Assembly (NCBI GenBank): GCA_011947345.1
Contig: JAAVTG010001003.1
Location: 558,001 to 622,000 of the forward strand
Direction: 5' to 3'
DNA: 64,000 bases
Source of the DNA: Phytophthora quininea
Lineage: Eukaryota; Oomycota; Peronosporomycetes; Peronosporales; Peronosporaceae
Shown in pieces: positions 43,314 through 54,466 of the stretch; the first letter of the stretch is position 1; each line of letters starts with the position of its first letter. The position numbers were made by a program, and so were the translations under genes. Below the pieces are notes generated by a model that was not told where the DNA came from, searched no databases, and worked only from the letters and a program-made list of their open reading frames with translations.

Positions 43314-44192
43314 ATGAATGCGCCCGCGCCGGCGTTGATCCCGGCGCTGGTGCCGCCGTTCCGCTTCAGCACGGTGCAGCAGGGGCTGTACCGCGGCGGG
43401 TACCCGACGCTCAAGAACTTCCGGTTCCTGCGACGGCTCGGGCTCAAGACCGTGGTGTCCATGATCCCGGAGCCGCCTACCTCCGACCTGGCAGACTTTT
43501 GTGCCAACGAGAAGATCGCGCTCCACCACTTCTACGCCGAGAAGTTCACCTCGGACAATGTGACGGTGTCGCCGACCATGGCGGCGCAGATTATTGAGCT
43601 GTTGGTGCAGCAGCGCAACCTGCCGCTGTATATTCATTGTCTGGACGGCGCCAACGTGACGGGCATTGTCATTATGGTGCTGAGGAAGCTACAGAACTGG
43701 ACCAAGCTGGCGACGGTGTCCGAGTTCTGCAGGTGGAGATACCGTGAATATGCGGGGCGTGCTGAAGACTAATGCGTTGTGGTTGTTTGCTGCAGGTTCA
43801 CACGAGACCACGGCATCGAGAAGGACGAGTCCGAGTATCTAGCGGTTTTCTCGGAGGAGATTGTGGTCACTGCAGACGCCCCGCAATGGCTCTGGAATGG
43901 AGTCCGAGTTACCAAGCACCCAACGATGATTGTACACCAACCGGATCTGGAGCTTGCAACGGCCAATGCGCTGGATGCGGCTGGGAATCCAAGCAGCGGC
44001 GCGCCGAACCTCAAGTGGGAGACAGAAGTGGAGAAGACAGAAGCCATCCTGCGCCAGTTTGAGGAGGCCAGTCGCAACCGCATCGGTGACGCGGTCGAAG
44101 GCAGTGAGGAAGTGGAGACCATTATTGAAGAGGCATTGCAGGACCTGCCACTCACTCGATCGCTGGAAGCGCTGGACCTCGCAGGCGTTTAA
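43314..44192 (+). CDS. Siw14/Oca-type dual-specificity phosphatase-like protein without catalytic Arg; 2 exons
   Basis: Exons 43314-43732 and 43796-44192, intron 63 bp (gtggag...tgcag), 271 residues. The N-terminal part has the PFA-DSP (PF03162) features FRFSTVQQGLYRGGYPTLKN, FLRRLGLKTVVSMIPEPP and a P-loop-like IHCLDGANVTG. In active members this loop is HCxxGxxR; here Val stands where the Arg should be, so phosphate binding is probably lost, as in yeast Oca6-like members. The remainder (IVVTADAPQWLWNG, QPDLELATANALDAAG) is acidic and uncharacterised. I chose the Met at 43314 over an in-frame one 22 codons upstream because that would overlap the divergent RING gene. Confidence 0.82.
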
Positions 44193-44789
44193 TGCGTATG
44201 AAACTAGACAATCTATCGGCTGGGTTTGCTATCTGAAATCCTGGGGTCATTCGCCGAGAACGCTGTTATTATCTCGTCGCTTGCTTGTACTCACATGTTA
44301 AAATCGACGGGTGGGGGAAGTATGGAGAAGGCGCTGAATGAACCAAATGATGCTAAAGGCAACCGCGGGCTCGTTTCCACTCTTTCGTTCCTGCAGGTAT
44401 GCCCTCGCGATTGCGTCCGCAATCGTCCAACACCACGTAAACTCTTTTCCCGCGCGCTTCAGCGTAAGAGATCACACAAGGAAACGTTTTCGAAGGTAGA
44501 TTATATCGCGTGGTTGCACCCCAAATCGACTTGGGCATGGTGTCTTCTTTCACTCACGCATCATATAGCATTTTGACTATTGCAACAGTGGTGAAGGTGA
44601 AATCGCCGTCGCCAGCTTCTACTTGTGCGCTTGAGCAGATCAAAAGCAAACTTTCGTGTTGAGTGCTTTCAGTTTTCGTGCTTGAAAGATGGTGCCGCTA
44701 CATAGAAAATTTTCCTCAAAAGAGGAAGACTTCCGAGAGCTCCCGCCGTTCCTGGAAAGCCCTCCAACCTAGTCATGAGCCCCTAGAAG
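44193..44789. other. Intergenic region, no gene seen
   Basis: About 600 bases between the phosphatase-like gene and the outer edge of palindrome 3; nothing recognisable. Confidence 0.5.
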
Positions 44790-46041
44790 CAAGCACCTGA
44801 ACGAGAGTGTCAAGGGAAGTTCATCTCCAGAGAGTTCAAGGTGTCTCCGGTGCGTAACACGTTGACACTTCCTGGAGTGGGGATTATAATACCAACTTCT
44901 GTATGTGAACTTTTTTCTTCTTGCTTGTGGACTGTGCAGAACGTCCAGAAGGCGGTGGATCTCCTCGATGAAATCAACACGTGGATCGACGAGATCCCGC
45001 CCACCCAGCAGCCCATGCGCTTCGGCAACAAGGCCTTCCGAACATTCTACGACCGAGTCGTCGAGGTGCTGAGTTCATTGATAAAAGAAGATTGGTTTTG
45101 CGGTTGTTGACGTATTTTATTGTGTTGTATGGTGCTTAGAGAACACCGGCGATCCAGGAGAAGATGCTCCCGGAGAGCATGCGCGGAGCTGTCATCGAGC
45201 TGGCGGCATATCTGGACGACTGCTTCGGCAACCGAGTCCGGATTGACTACGGGACGGGCCATGAAACGAGCTTCATCGTGTGGATGAGTAAGCTACTGTT
45301 GATAGTTATCTCCACATCTTGAGGAGTGGTTATGCTGACTTTCCTTCTTCCCCATGTTGTTGTTGCTATTTGCTAGGCTGCCTGCACAAGCTCGGATTTT
45401 CCAGCAGTCGGACTTCCCAGCCCTGGTGTTGCGGTTGTTCACGACGTACTTGGCGGTGATGCGCCGACTCCAGAAGCAGTACATGCTGGAGCCCGCAGGC
45501 TCGCACGGTGTGTGGGGTCTTGACGACTACCACTGCCTCCCATTCTACTTTGGATCGTCACAGCTGATCGGACAGAGCGAGATTCTGCCCGAGTGTGCAT
45601 GACGACAACGTTCTCGAGACCAACCACAAGGAGTACCTCTACTTGGATGCGATCAAGTTCATCAAGGAGGTGAAGGCTGGTTCGCCGTTTGCAGAGACAT
45701 CGCCCATGCTGAATGACATCAGCGCGCTACCGTCGTGGGAGAAGACAAATGGAGGCATGCTCAAGTTGTACGAGGGCGAAGTTCTCAAGAAGCTGCCGGT
45801 GATCCAGCACCTTCGTTTCGGCACGCTGTTCCCGTGCACCTGGACACCGAGCCACGACGCCGACGACGGTTCAACGTACATTCCCGTGAGCACCCACCCA
45901 GGTACGGGTGTTCGTGCCCCCAACTTTGATTTAGATGGAGTGTCGGCGAAGGCTCCGTGGGTGGCAGTTGAAACGTTAGCGGCCGCCAAGGACACGTCGA
46001 TGTCTCCGCTCCGCCACGCCAAGAAGGAGCTTGACGAGTGA
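44790..46041 (+). pseudogene. PTPA: PTPA copy, 5'-truncated
   Basis: Corresponds to exon 2 onward of the gene at 61086-62563; exon 1 and the promoter are missing because the arm starts at 44790, inside exon 2. Conserved PTPA sequence is present (EIPPTQQPMRFGNKAFRTFY, EPAGSHGVWGLDDYHCLPFY). Relative to the right copy there is one T missing near 45400 (GGATTTTCC) and two bases missing near 45593. The run error could be artefactual; the truncation and the two-base loss look real. Confidence 0.8.
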
Positions 46042-48653
46042 AAAGATTCAACTTGTGGACGGCCGAGTTATCTCAGAGCAAGGCATATCGAAGTAAGCAA
46101 GCAAGACAGATGCGGTCGCAGCTTTGGCGGGGTCAGCTTCCCTGCCTCGGGTGGGTAAAAACTGTTTTTGAGCCTGCAAATAGTGTTTTTGCACGGTGGT
46201 TGCTGATTTTACCAGCAAAATGACATGTGAGCTTTTTGCTTGTGCAGCGATTGGCGTGTGCTCTGTTTCCTGCTGTGGTGGTGGTGTGTGCTTTTGTTGT
46301 TGTGTAGCTGTGTGCGCGGTGTATTTTGCGGGCGCTGGACCCAAGGCTGTCGTGGAGGTTTTTATCCGCGGGTGTTTTAACGGTAAAACCAGCGATTGCT
46401 CGGTTTTAACGCCACGTCGCTTGTATCGACGGCGGCCACGTGTTCCAGCGCGTCACAGCCATTCTGTCGCTGGCTGGTTTTGCACCACCGGTTGTTGTCC
46501 TCGAGGACGCCCGAACCGAAGGTCGAGGAGCAACGGGACAGACGACAGCGAGGCGCTGAACAAGAAACGGTTCAAGAGGCGGTGACTGAGCAGGAAAGGG
46601 TGAAGATCTCAGCCGTGTCGAGGCTCTGACGAGCAGCCATTTCGCCACGTGAACGCGACACGGGGAAAACGGGATTGCGCTGGGCGGAAGACGACGAGCA
46701 GCAACCAGCGGCAGAAATAATCGAGGCAGACGGCTTTGCCAGTCGTGACGAGCGCCGATTACGGCGGAGCGAGCTGTCGACCATTTAAAGGGCGGTGCAG
46801 GCGGGTGACGGACGGACGCACCGCGCGTTGGAACGAACGAGGAGGCCAAGGCGTTACGAACAGCGGCAGCCGAGCGCAGCAGGCAAGAAAGCGGGCGGAA
46901 GAAAATTCGTTGGCGCCGACCGACAGCACGCAGAGCCGTTGGAGCTGACGACGACAGAGTGGAGAGATGACGAAGCCAGCACCGGGAAAATATGAGCCGT
47001 CGGGCCAATTTGCCGCGTACGTATCGTGCGCTGCACGTGACGCCGAGCATTTGTGCCGCTGGGGCGTGGTGTCCTGCATTTGTTTTCGCAAGCGGCGCTC
47101 ACAGCCGACAAGCCTGCCGCACAAGAAGACACACGCAGCACGCAGCGACGTATGATAGTGTAGTGTATCTGTGCAATGTTAAACAGCCATGTTGCGGATA
47201 CCCCGCCGCGTTTAACATATCTTGCGCATCTGGGTGATTGGTTGGCAGGGGCAGCGAGCGCGCAGGAACGCAGGAATGCCGCTGCGAAGACGAAGGCGGC
47301 CGGGCTTCCAGCACGACAGCGAGGACGAGGAGCGACGAACGACGGCGAAAACATCCAGCAGAGCTGTTGGCGGCTTCCGCGCCAGTCATGGTCGCCGATG
47401 ACCCGTCGGACGTGGTGATTTGCCCTGGCACAGCTGGCTCTTCTCGTTTCCGGGGTTGCGACGTTACGAGATTCGGTCCATTTTGGACAGAACCTGCCAT
47501 AGCTGTTCGAATTCCAAGCATTTGCGCGGGGTTTGCCCAAATGACCGCGCCGATTCGGCGCCGTGTCTTTAACATCAGAAGTGTCGCGGCTGAAGGACAA
47601 CACGCGACACCGCTCGCTTGTCCCTCGATGTGGTCCATCGGATCGGCGCCGCCGCCGCCAGAGCCAGGCAGCCCACGCCCACGCAGCTGGGTGGCACGGT
47701 GCTGCCGGCCAAGACCAAGACCAGGCGAAACCGAGCGCTGCCTCTCGGTGGCGACAGCGAAAGCCTGTCCTGCACCAACGGCACTGCGAAACGGTTGCTT
47801 CAAAATTCAGTGCCGGAAGTTCAGAAATCCTTGCGGGTTTAACATGCCACTGTCGACGAGTATACAACAACCAAGTCTAACGTAGGTACCGAGTGTACCT
47901 CGGTTTTCGCCGGCGACGTGGCGACGAGATTCGGCGAAAACGATTGGCCGGCACGCGTTCTGACGGGGTTGATACGTTCTGCCGGGTTCTGCCGTCGTTT
48001 TAACGCCACGTCAGCGGAGAAAATCATGCTTGATGGGAAAGCATGAGGAAAGCGCCGACAATCTGAAGCCCACGACAACCTCGACAACGACCGCGCCGCT
48101 GGTTGAACCGAACGCTCAACGCTCACGGACGAGGAAAGCGTTACCTCTTATCGGCTTGCACCGAAACGCCTTTCAAAAACGCTCTAGTCGTTGTCAACAC
48201 AGCGGCCCGGGTCAGACGGCGATGACGAAGGTACTTTTGCTGCGAACGAGAACACCGAGCCGAGCCGAGCCGAGCTAAGCCAAGCCGACGCTCGAGCTAC
48301 TGTTGCCGGCCGGTCGGCGGCGCGCCTTTGCGTCGGGCGTTCTGGGCTGCAGCTCCTCGGGCCCCAGCAAGCAAGAAAGCAAGCCGCGCGGCGGTGACAA
48401 AACCGTTCTGTCCAAATGGCCCGTCTTTTGCGTTTTCACAGCCGAGCTGGCGCCCTTTCCCAGCTCGGAGCCTCCGCTCTGCTAAACAACGGCTGACTGG
48501 CCACCAGCCGTTGAGGGGTTTCGTGCGCTTGACTGGCTCGTGGTGGGCTGGAGGGGTGGCTGGTTCATTTTGGAATTCACTCCGCCGAGCCCAAGCCAGC
48601 GAGCGCCCCTAGTACCCACCCTGCCCCAAGGAAAGTCAGATCGAGTGAGTACC
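46042..48653. other. Non-coding block in palindrome arm, upstream of EF3 copy 1
   Basis: 2.6 kb with no supportable gene despite many chance frames. The 16-mer gttttaacgccacgtc occurs at 46403-46418 and 47997-48012, and gttaaac/gtttaac motifs recur near 47174, 47209, 47838. A short CCGAG tandem (4 units) is near 48256. The block presumably holds the EF3 and PTPA regulatory regions plus old repeat debris. The inverted counterpart is 58470-61085. Confidence 0.55.
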
Positions 48654-51600
48654 ATGGCCCCGTACGCTCCTACCGATGGCATCAGCGCGCTGGCGATCGA
48701 CCAGAGCAAGCACTTCACGAGCGCCCTGAAGGAGGCCCTGAAGAGCTCGGCCGACGAGCAGAAGGTGGCGGCGGAGAAGGTGTCGGAGCTGGTGTCCGGC
48801 GACGCCAACATCAACCTGGGCGTGGTGGCGCAGGAGCTGCGCGCGGCGCTGTCGGGCAACGACGCGGACGCCAAGATCGTGGCCGCTTACGTGGTGGACA
48901 ACCTGATGCAGAAGAGCGCCGAGCGCGTGGAGGCGTACCTGGTGCCGCTGCTGGAGACGCTGCTGGACCTGCTGGCCGACAAGAAGATGACGGTGCGCCC
49001 CGTGGCGCAGGAGGCCGCGCTGACGGTGGTGAACGCCGCCAACAAGAACTACACGATCCGCGTGCTGCCGATCCTGTTCGACGGGCTGGACCGGTCGAAG
49101 AAGTGGCAGACGAAGAAGGGCGCGCTGGACCTGATCGCCGAGCTGGCCAAGGTGGCCCCGTACCAGGTGGGCCGCTGCCTGCCGGACATCATCCCGCAGG
49201 TGACGGACTGCATGTGGGACACCCGCAAGGAGGTGAAGGTGGCCGCCAAGGACACGATGACCAAGGTGTGCAACGTGGTGGGCAACCAGGACATTGAGCC
49301 CTTCATCCCGGCGCTGGTGAGCTGCCTGGCCAACCCGACGGAAGTGCCGGAGTGCACGCACAAGCTGGCGTCGACGACGTTCGTGAAGACGGTGGAGGCG
49401 CCCGCCCTTGCCATCATGGAGCCGCTGCTGCAGCGCGCGCTGAAGGAGGGCAAGACGGCCGTGAAGCGCCAGGCCGCCGTCATCATCGACAACATGTGCA
49501 AGCTGATGGACGACCCGGCCGAGGCGCAGCTGTTCATCCCGAAGCTGCTGCCGGGCCTGAAGAAGGTGATCGAGACCCAGGCCGACCCGGAGTGCCGTGA
49601 GGTGGCCACCCGCGCCCACGAGACGCTGTTCGTGGCCGGTGGTTCCATGGAGGTGTCGGAGGACGAGCTGAAGGTGGACTACGCCAGCATCCACAAGGTG
49701 GTGGTGGAGTCGATCGCGGCCGCCCCCGCCGCCGTGAAGGCTGGCATCGACTCGTTCACGGTGGACTTCGTGACGGGCATCTGCTTCTTCCTGGTGGTTG
49801 CTCGCAACTTCAACAAGACGATCTTCGAGAAGCAGATCACGGCCTACTTCAAGGCGTTCATGAAGGCGGACGACATCAAGCCGCTGGCGAACGAGATCCG
49901 CGACCGGTGCTTCAAGGAGAACAAGAGCATCTTCATCGAGGACGTGGACTGCGACGAGGGCATCCCGGACCTGTGCAACTGCGAGTTCTCGCTCGCGTAC
50001 GGTGGTATGATCCTGCTGAACAACGCCCGCCTCCGCCTGAAGCGTGGCCACCGCTACGGTCTGTGCGGCCCGAACGGTTGCGGTAAGTCAACGCTGATGC
50101 GCGCCATCGCGAACGGCCAGCTGGACGGCTTCCCTTCGAAGGACGAGCTGAAGACGGTGTTCGTGGAGCACAACCTGCAGGCGTCGGAGGCCGAGCTGTC
50201 TGTGGTGGACTTCATCCTTGCGGATGAGGACCTGAAGGAGACCCCGCGCCAGGAGGTCGTGGACTCGCTGTCGAGCGTCGGCTTCACGCCGGAGATGCAG
50301 GCCCAGGCCGTGGGCACGCTGTCTGGTGGTTGGAAGATGAAACTGGAGCTGGCCCGCGCTATGCTTCAGAAGGCCGACATCCTGCTGCTTGATGAGCCCA
50401 CGAACCACTTGGACGTGAAGAACGTGGCGTGGCTGGAGAACTACCTGGTGAACCTGCCGAACGTGACGAGCATCATGGTGTCGCACGACTCTGGTTTCCT
50501 GGACACGGTGTGCACGAACATCATTCACTACGAGACGCGCAAGCTGAAGATCTACAAGGGCAACCTGTCGAAGTTCGTGGAGGTGAAGCCGGAGGCCAAG
50601 GCGTACTACGAGCTGGAGGCTGCCACGTTCAAGTTCACGTTCCCGGAGCCGGGTTTCCTTGCCGACATCAAGAACAAGGGTAAGCCCATCATTCGTCTGA
50701 CGAACTGCTCGTACAAGTACCCTGGCACGGAGAAGCCGTCGATCAACAACATCTCTGTGACGTGCGCTCTGTCGAGTCGTATCGCGGTGCTGGGCCCGAA
50801 CGGTGCCGGTAAGTCTACGATGATCAAGATGCTGACGGGCGAGGTGGAGCCGACGAGCGGTACGGTGTGGAAGCACCCTGCCATGCGTTTCGCGTACGTG
50901 GCTCAGCACGCTTTCCACCACATTGAGTCTCACCTCGACGAGACGGCCAACCAGTACATCCAGTGGCGTTTCCAGTCTGGCGAGGACAAGGAGCTTCTGG
51001 CCAAGGAGACGCGTAAGCTGTCGAAGGAGGAGAAGGAGCACTTCAAGAAGCCCGTGAACTGGGAGGGCGAGAAGCGCGTGCTGGAGGAGATCGTGTCCCG
51101 CCGCAAATTCAAGAAGAGCTTCGAGTACGAGCTCAAGTGGGAGAAGTGCCCCGTGGACGACAACGCGTGGGTGCCGCGCGAGAAGTGTGAGAAGTGGGGC
51201 TGGGACAAGCTGCTGCAGATCGCCGATGACCGCGAAGCCGCGCGCGCCAACCTGCAGGCCCGTCCGCCGACGGCCATTGCCGTGCAGAAGCACCTGGACT
51301 GCTTCGGCCTGGGCGCCGAGTTCGGTACCCACTCGCGCATGCGTGGTCTGTCCGGCGGTCAGAAGGTGAAGGTTGTGCTGGCTGCTGCCATGTGGCTGAA
51401 CCCGCACATCCTGGTGCTTGATGAGCCCACGAACTACCTTGACCGCGACTCGCTTGGTGCCCTTGCTTCGGCCATCAAGGAGTTCAACGGTGGTGTGGTC
51501 ATGATCTCCCACCACAACGAGTTCACGTCGGCGCTGTGCCAGGAGACGTGGAACATCGAGGCCGGTTTCCTGTCGATTGAGGGCCAGCAGGCGGAGGACA

Positions 51601-51770
51601 AGACGAAGATCGAGCAGAAGGACGAGGAGGAGACGACGGACGCCTTCGGTAACGTGACGAAGAAGAAAATCAAGCGCAAACTGACCCGCAAGGAGAAGAA
51701 GGCTAAGGAGAAAGCTCGCAAGGAGGCGGAGGCTCGCGGCGAGTACTGGAGCGACTCTGACGAGGAGTAG
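48654..51770 (+). CDS. EF3: Translation elongation factor 3, copy 1
   Basis: A 1038-residue, intronless ABC-F type ATPase, near the length of fungal EF3 (about 1044). Order: N-terminal HEAT repeats (~1-320), helical bundle, ABC1 with GPNGCGKST (~470), LSGGW (~556) and LLLDEPTNHLD (~577), ABC2 with GPNGAGKST (~715), a chromodomain-like insert around KKSFEYELKWE (~820-830), LSGGQ (~898) and LVLDEPTNYLD (~920), then a Lys-rich C-terminus ending SDSDEE. EF3 releases deacylated tRNA from the ribosomal E site using ATP. It is essential in fungi and present in oomycetes. I chose Met 48654; the frame is open 38 codons further, but that part is leader sequence. Almost identical to copy 2; a synonymous difference is at 51153. 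Confidence 0.97.
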   Translation: MAPYAPTDGISALAIDQSKHFTSALKEALKSSADEQKVAAEKVSELVSGDANINLGVVAQELRAALSGNDADAKIVAAYVVDNLMQKSAERVEAYLVPLLETLLDLLADKKMTVRPVAQEAALTVVNAANKNYTIRVLPILFDGLDRSKKWQTKKGALDLIAELAKVAPYQVGRCLPDIIPQVTDCMWDTRKEVKVAAKDTMTKVCNVVGNQDIEPFIPALVSCLANPTEVPECTHKLASTTFVKTVEAPALAIMEPLLQRALKEGKTAVKRQAAVIIDNMCKLMDDPAEAQLFIPKLLPGLKKVIETQADPECREVATRAHETLFVAGGSMEVSEDELKVDYASIHKVVVESIAAAPAAVKAGIDSFTVDFVTGICFFLVVARNFNKTIFEKQITAYFKAFMKADDIKPLANEIRDRCFKENKSIFIEDVDCDEGIPDLCNCEFSLAYGGMILLNNARLRLKRGHRYGLCGPNGCGKSTLMRAIANGQLDGFPSKDELKTVFVEHNLQASEAELSVVDFILADEDLKETPRQEVVDSLSSVGFTPEMQAQAVGTLSGGWKMKLELARAMLQKADILLLDEPTNHLDVKNVAWLENYLVNLPNVTSIMVSHDSGFLDTVCTNIIHYETRKLKIYKGNLSKFVEVKPEAKAYYELEAATFKFTFPEPGFLADIKNKGKPIIRLTNCSYKYPGTEKPSINNISVTCALSSRIAVLGPNGAGKSTMIKMLTGEVEPTSGTVWKHPAMRFAYVAQHAFHHIESHLDETANQYIQWRFQSGEDKELLAKETRKLSKEEKEHFKKPVNWEGEKRVLEEIVSRRKFKKSFEYELKWEKCPVDDNAWVPREKCEKWGWDKLLQIADDREAARANLQARPPTAIAVQKHLDCFGLGAEFGTHSRMRGLSGGQKVKVVLAAAMWLNPHILVLDEPTNYLDRDSLGALASAIKEFNGGVVMISHHNEFTSALCQETWNIEAGFLSIEGQQAEDKTKIEQKDEEETTDAFGNVTKKKIKRKLTRKEKKAKEKARKEAEARGEYWSDSDEE

Positions 51771-52399
51771 AGCGGCTTCGACTCCTTGCCCATTGATACC
51801 TTATTTGCTATAGAACACTAGATGTTGGTATGTAGAGTGACTTGGGACGAGGTTCGACCGCGAATTCCAAAATACAGACAGAAGCCATTGTGCACACCAA
51901 TTCCTTCCTATTCATCGTGCTTTTCATCGTGGTTAGCTGAGAGATTGCACTTACAGTTTGTAGCTCTCCCTGTGTATCGCAGCGCCACCGCTGACGGCAG
52001 CAAAATGCTCGTTTCGGAGAGAGCAGCAACACCTTATCAGGCGTGTGGATCTCTTCATGCAGTCTCACGGTCTCCATTGCTGTGAGTGTTGATTTGGTTG
52101 CCGCAGGCACCCGTAAGCGAATCGGCGGGCGCAAGAAGTCGAGGGCCAGACTGCCAAGACCCGCGTAGCTCTGCTCGGAGCAGTGCTTGGTTCTGATGCT
52201 TTCAATGCCTCGATTTGTAGGTCGACCTCAAGTCGTCATCGTTTCGGTGGGAATGAGCTTCAAGTGCAAAAAGTGTCTTCGTGGTTGGAGGTCACGAGTT
52301 CTTGATAAATTCCCAATGATAAATGCACTTAAACATGATGTTTGAGGTCCCTGTATTTCTGGTCAAACTCTGCGCTGGAAGCTCTGTCTTGCATACAGC
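51771..52399. other. Convergent 3' region between EF3 copy 1 and ZMYND10
   Basis: About 630 bases, repeated at 54724-55352. A 108-codon minus-strand frame (51808-52134) is present in both arms but opens with TTG and shows no family signature, so I do not call it. Confidence 0.5.
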
Positions 52400-54193
52400 T
52401 TAAATTGGTACCGCAACATAAAGCGCTCCGAGGCGATATCCGCAGCCTGTAGCGCTCTCGCTCTGCTGGTCCTCGTCAGTGATGAATTGGCACTGCACAA
52501 CCACCATACTTTCCTCCTCGAGGGATCCAATCTGTTTCCACAACTTCTGCTTGCCAGCAATTCCCGGCAGCTGGAGATCGTCACATTTCAACATGACCTC
52601 GGCATTTTTGGAGAACCGCACTTTTGCGTGCACGGACGCGTGGGGCTGAATTCGTGGTGCGGTCTTGCTCTCATGCTTCATTCGCAACCGATAGCGATCG
52701 TATGGATGCGTCTGACTCGCCATCGATTTCTTGCTATCCACATCGACGTCGAATTCAACTTCGAATTCTGCATCTTCTTCAGCCACCGGACCCTCATCGT
52801 TGTTGCCCAGCTCCTCAATGAGCACCTTCTTGGACGAGGCTGCTTTTGTCGCGCAGTTTGAAAACTCGAGTTTAACACGGGTAGGAACGAGGTCGTCGAG
52901 GTTGCTTGCTTCTTTTTCTTCTTGAGCATCCTTCTCAATATCATTAGTAGATCGTTTGCCACCTTCGAGAAGTTCTTCCACTCCATCCATTTGATACAAG
53001 TCAGCAAGAGCTTTCAGATCATCGCCCCGATCAAAGCTCACACTGAGTTCGTCGAATTCTTGAGCCAGTCCCTTATACTTCGGTCGAAAGCTCCGCAGAA
53101 TCCGATCACGCAAGTAAGGAACCGCTTCCATGACGAGACCGTTCTTGCCCAGTACAGAAGTACTTCCGGCCTGCACAATTGACAGCTCGTCCAAATAGCG
53201 CTGAACGTCTGCAAGAAGTGGCAGTTGGTCCACTAGCAGCTCGTTCAAGTACTTGCGAATCCGCAGAAGCTGATCCTTCCGGTACTGCGTAACTTCGTAA
53301 TGTTCACGCGCCGACTTGGTGCAGAGGAGGTAGTAGATGGCCAACCACACTTGCGCTTCGGTTGTTGTGAGAGCGAGTAAGTCTCCAGGCTCGACGAACA
53401 CCCACTTCTGGTCCACAAACTTCTTCCATTTGATCTCACACCTTTGCTCTTGTCCGTTTTCCTTTGGTGTCTTGACAAGAACTTTATGCGTCCACGGTGG
53501 GTTTTCCACCAGAGCTACAAGAGTCAGCAAGGCGTCATGTTTATCCAGAATCCGAGCGACTACACTCAACGGCAGCGCATGAAGTCTCTCGGCCACGTAG
53601 CGTATAATGGTGACCGACTGCACAGCAACTCGAAACTCGATCTCCATTTGGTGGCGCTCGAGCTCTTCACGAGGACTTTGAGCTTGCAGCATCTCGATCA
53701 GCTCCGACCCAGTCTTATGGAAGCTCGTGGCTTGGGCGATGCGTTCTCGTGGGAGTCCAACCAACCACGAAAGCTTCCGCATGCAATAGTCGACAAGTTC
53801 CAGCAGCAGATCGTCGCTCAAACTTTCGACGACGTGTTCATGGAAGAAGGCGACTTCCAACAGATTGGTCAAAGTCGCTTCATGGTAAACCACGAAGTAG
53901 AGTCGCAACGACGCAGCGTCTTGATCTCGACAATGCAGTAATGGCAGTACATTGCCCTTCCAGAGCTCCAACGATAATAGGTTGCTGATGACAGTGGGGA
54001 GCTTGTCGAAAGTGAGCAGACCCTCCACCACAAAATTGTCTTGCTTGCGTTGGGCAGACTGATGTGCCTGCAGATTCAACTTCTCCATGGCGTGGTGATA
54101 TTCCAGCCAAGCCGAGGACCGACCGATCTGCGCCGGTGTCTGCTCTTGAATATGTTCGATAATCTGCTCCGCCTCAGTTGGCAAGATCAAATA
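52400..54193 (-). CDS. ZMYND10: ZMYND10 (BLU) dynein-arm assembly factor, apparently without the MYND finger
   Basis: The long exon of 597 codons matches ZMYND10: [83 protein letters not shown]. In animals and algae it helps preassemble axonemal dynein arms in the cytoplasm, which fits zoospore flagella. A splice acceptor (ggcacgcag) at 54194 with a ctactaac branch site upstream implies a short unseen first exon; the frame opens to 54262 only with TTG. No C-terminal CxxC MYND finger is visible; instead an acidic linker is followed by a conserved [17 protein letters not shown] segment. The last ~85 codons lie in the palindrome arm and are duplicated at 54467-54723. Confidence 0.85.
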   Translation of the reverse strand, partial: YLILPTEAEQIIEHIQEQTPAQIGRSSAWLEYHHAMEKLNLQAHQSAQRKQDNFVVEGLLTFDKLPTVISNLLSLELWKGNVLPLLHCRDQDAASLRLYFVVYHEATLTNLLEVAFFHEHVVESLSDDLLLELVDYCMRKLSWLVGLPRERIAQATSFHKTGSELIEMLQAQSPREELERHQMEIEFRVAVQSVTIIRYVAERLHALPLSVVARILDKHDALLTLVALVENPPWTHKVLVKTPKENGQEQRCEIKWKKFVDQKWVFVEPGDLLALTTTEAQVWLAIYYLLCTKSAREHYEVTQYRKDQLLRIRKYLNELLVDQLPLLADVQRYLDELSIVQAGSTSVLGKNGLVMEAVPYLRDRILRSFRPKYKGLAQEFDELSVSFDRGDDLKALADLYQMDGVEELLEGGKRSTNDIEKDAQEEKEASNLDDLVPTRVKLEFSNCATKAASSKKVLIEELGNNDEGPVAEEDAEFEVEFDVDVDSKKSMASQTHPYDRYRLRMKHESKTAPRIQPHASVHAKVRFSKNAEVMLKCDDLQLPGIAGKQKLWKQIGSLEEESMVVVQCQFITDEDQQSESATGCGYRLGALYVAVPI

Positions 54194-54466
54194 CTGCGTG
54201 CCAAAAACATCACTACAATTTTCACAAGTTAGTAGGTCGTTATCTCCATGAAAGCCATGCAAAACAAGAACCTCATCTTATGTGTGGTCTTGATAGGCGA
54301 AGGTCAAATCGAGAAGTGACCGTGGAAAGTGTCGGTTGGCGAGGATTCTGGAAGATATCTTTTTGTGCGTCGGTTTATTTGGTGACGAGTTTGGCTTTGG
54401 CAACAGATGAAGAAAGGAAATCGAGGAAGCTCCTTTTGAAGCGCATTCGTCAGAACGAACTTGTTT

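Larger units (their letters stand above)
44790..52656 (+). repeat. Palindrome 3, left arm
   Basis: A 7867-base segment repeated inverted at 54467-62335 (7869 bases). It carries a 5'-truncated PTPA copy, a 2.6-kb non-coding block, EF3 copy 1 and the 3' end of ZMYND10. The outer ~150 bases (PTPA exon 2 and intron) differ at many sites, whereas the interior is almost identical, with differences mainly in homopolymer length. Confidence 0.95.

Noticed and set aside
46042..48653. Many 60-340 codon frames conserved between the two non-coding arm blocks
   Set aside because: Conserved only because the DNA is duplicated; they break at run-length differences between arms and have no protein features.
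48636..51515. Antisense frames of 471 and 475 codons opposite EF3 (also 55608-58487)
   Set aside because: Same GC3 shadow effect; composition is artefactual and the sense strand carries an intact EF3.
51808..52134. 108-codon frame between EF3 and ZMYND10 (and copy 54989-55315)
   Set aside because: Starts with TTG, no recognisable domain, lies in a convergent 3' region.
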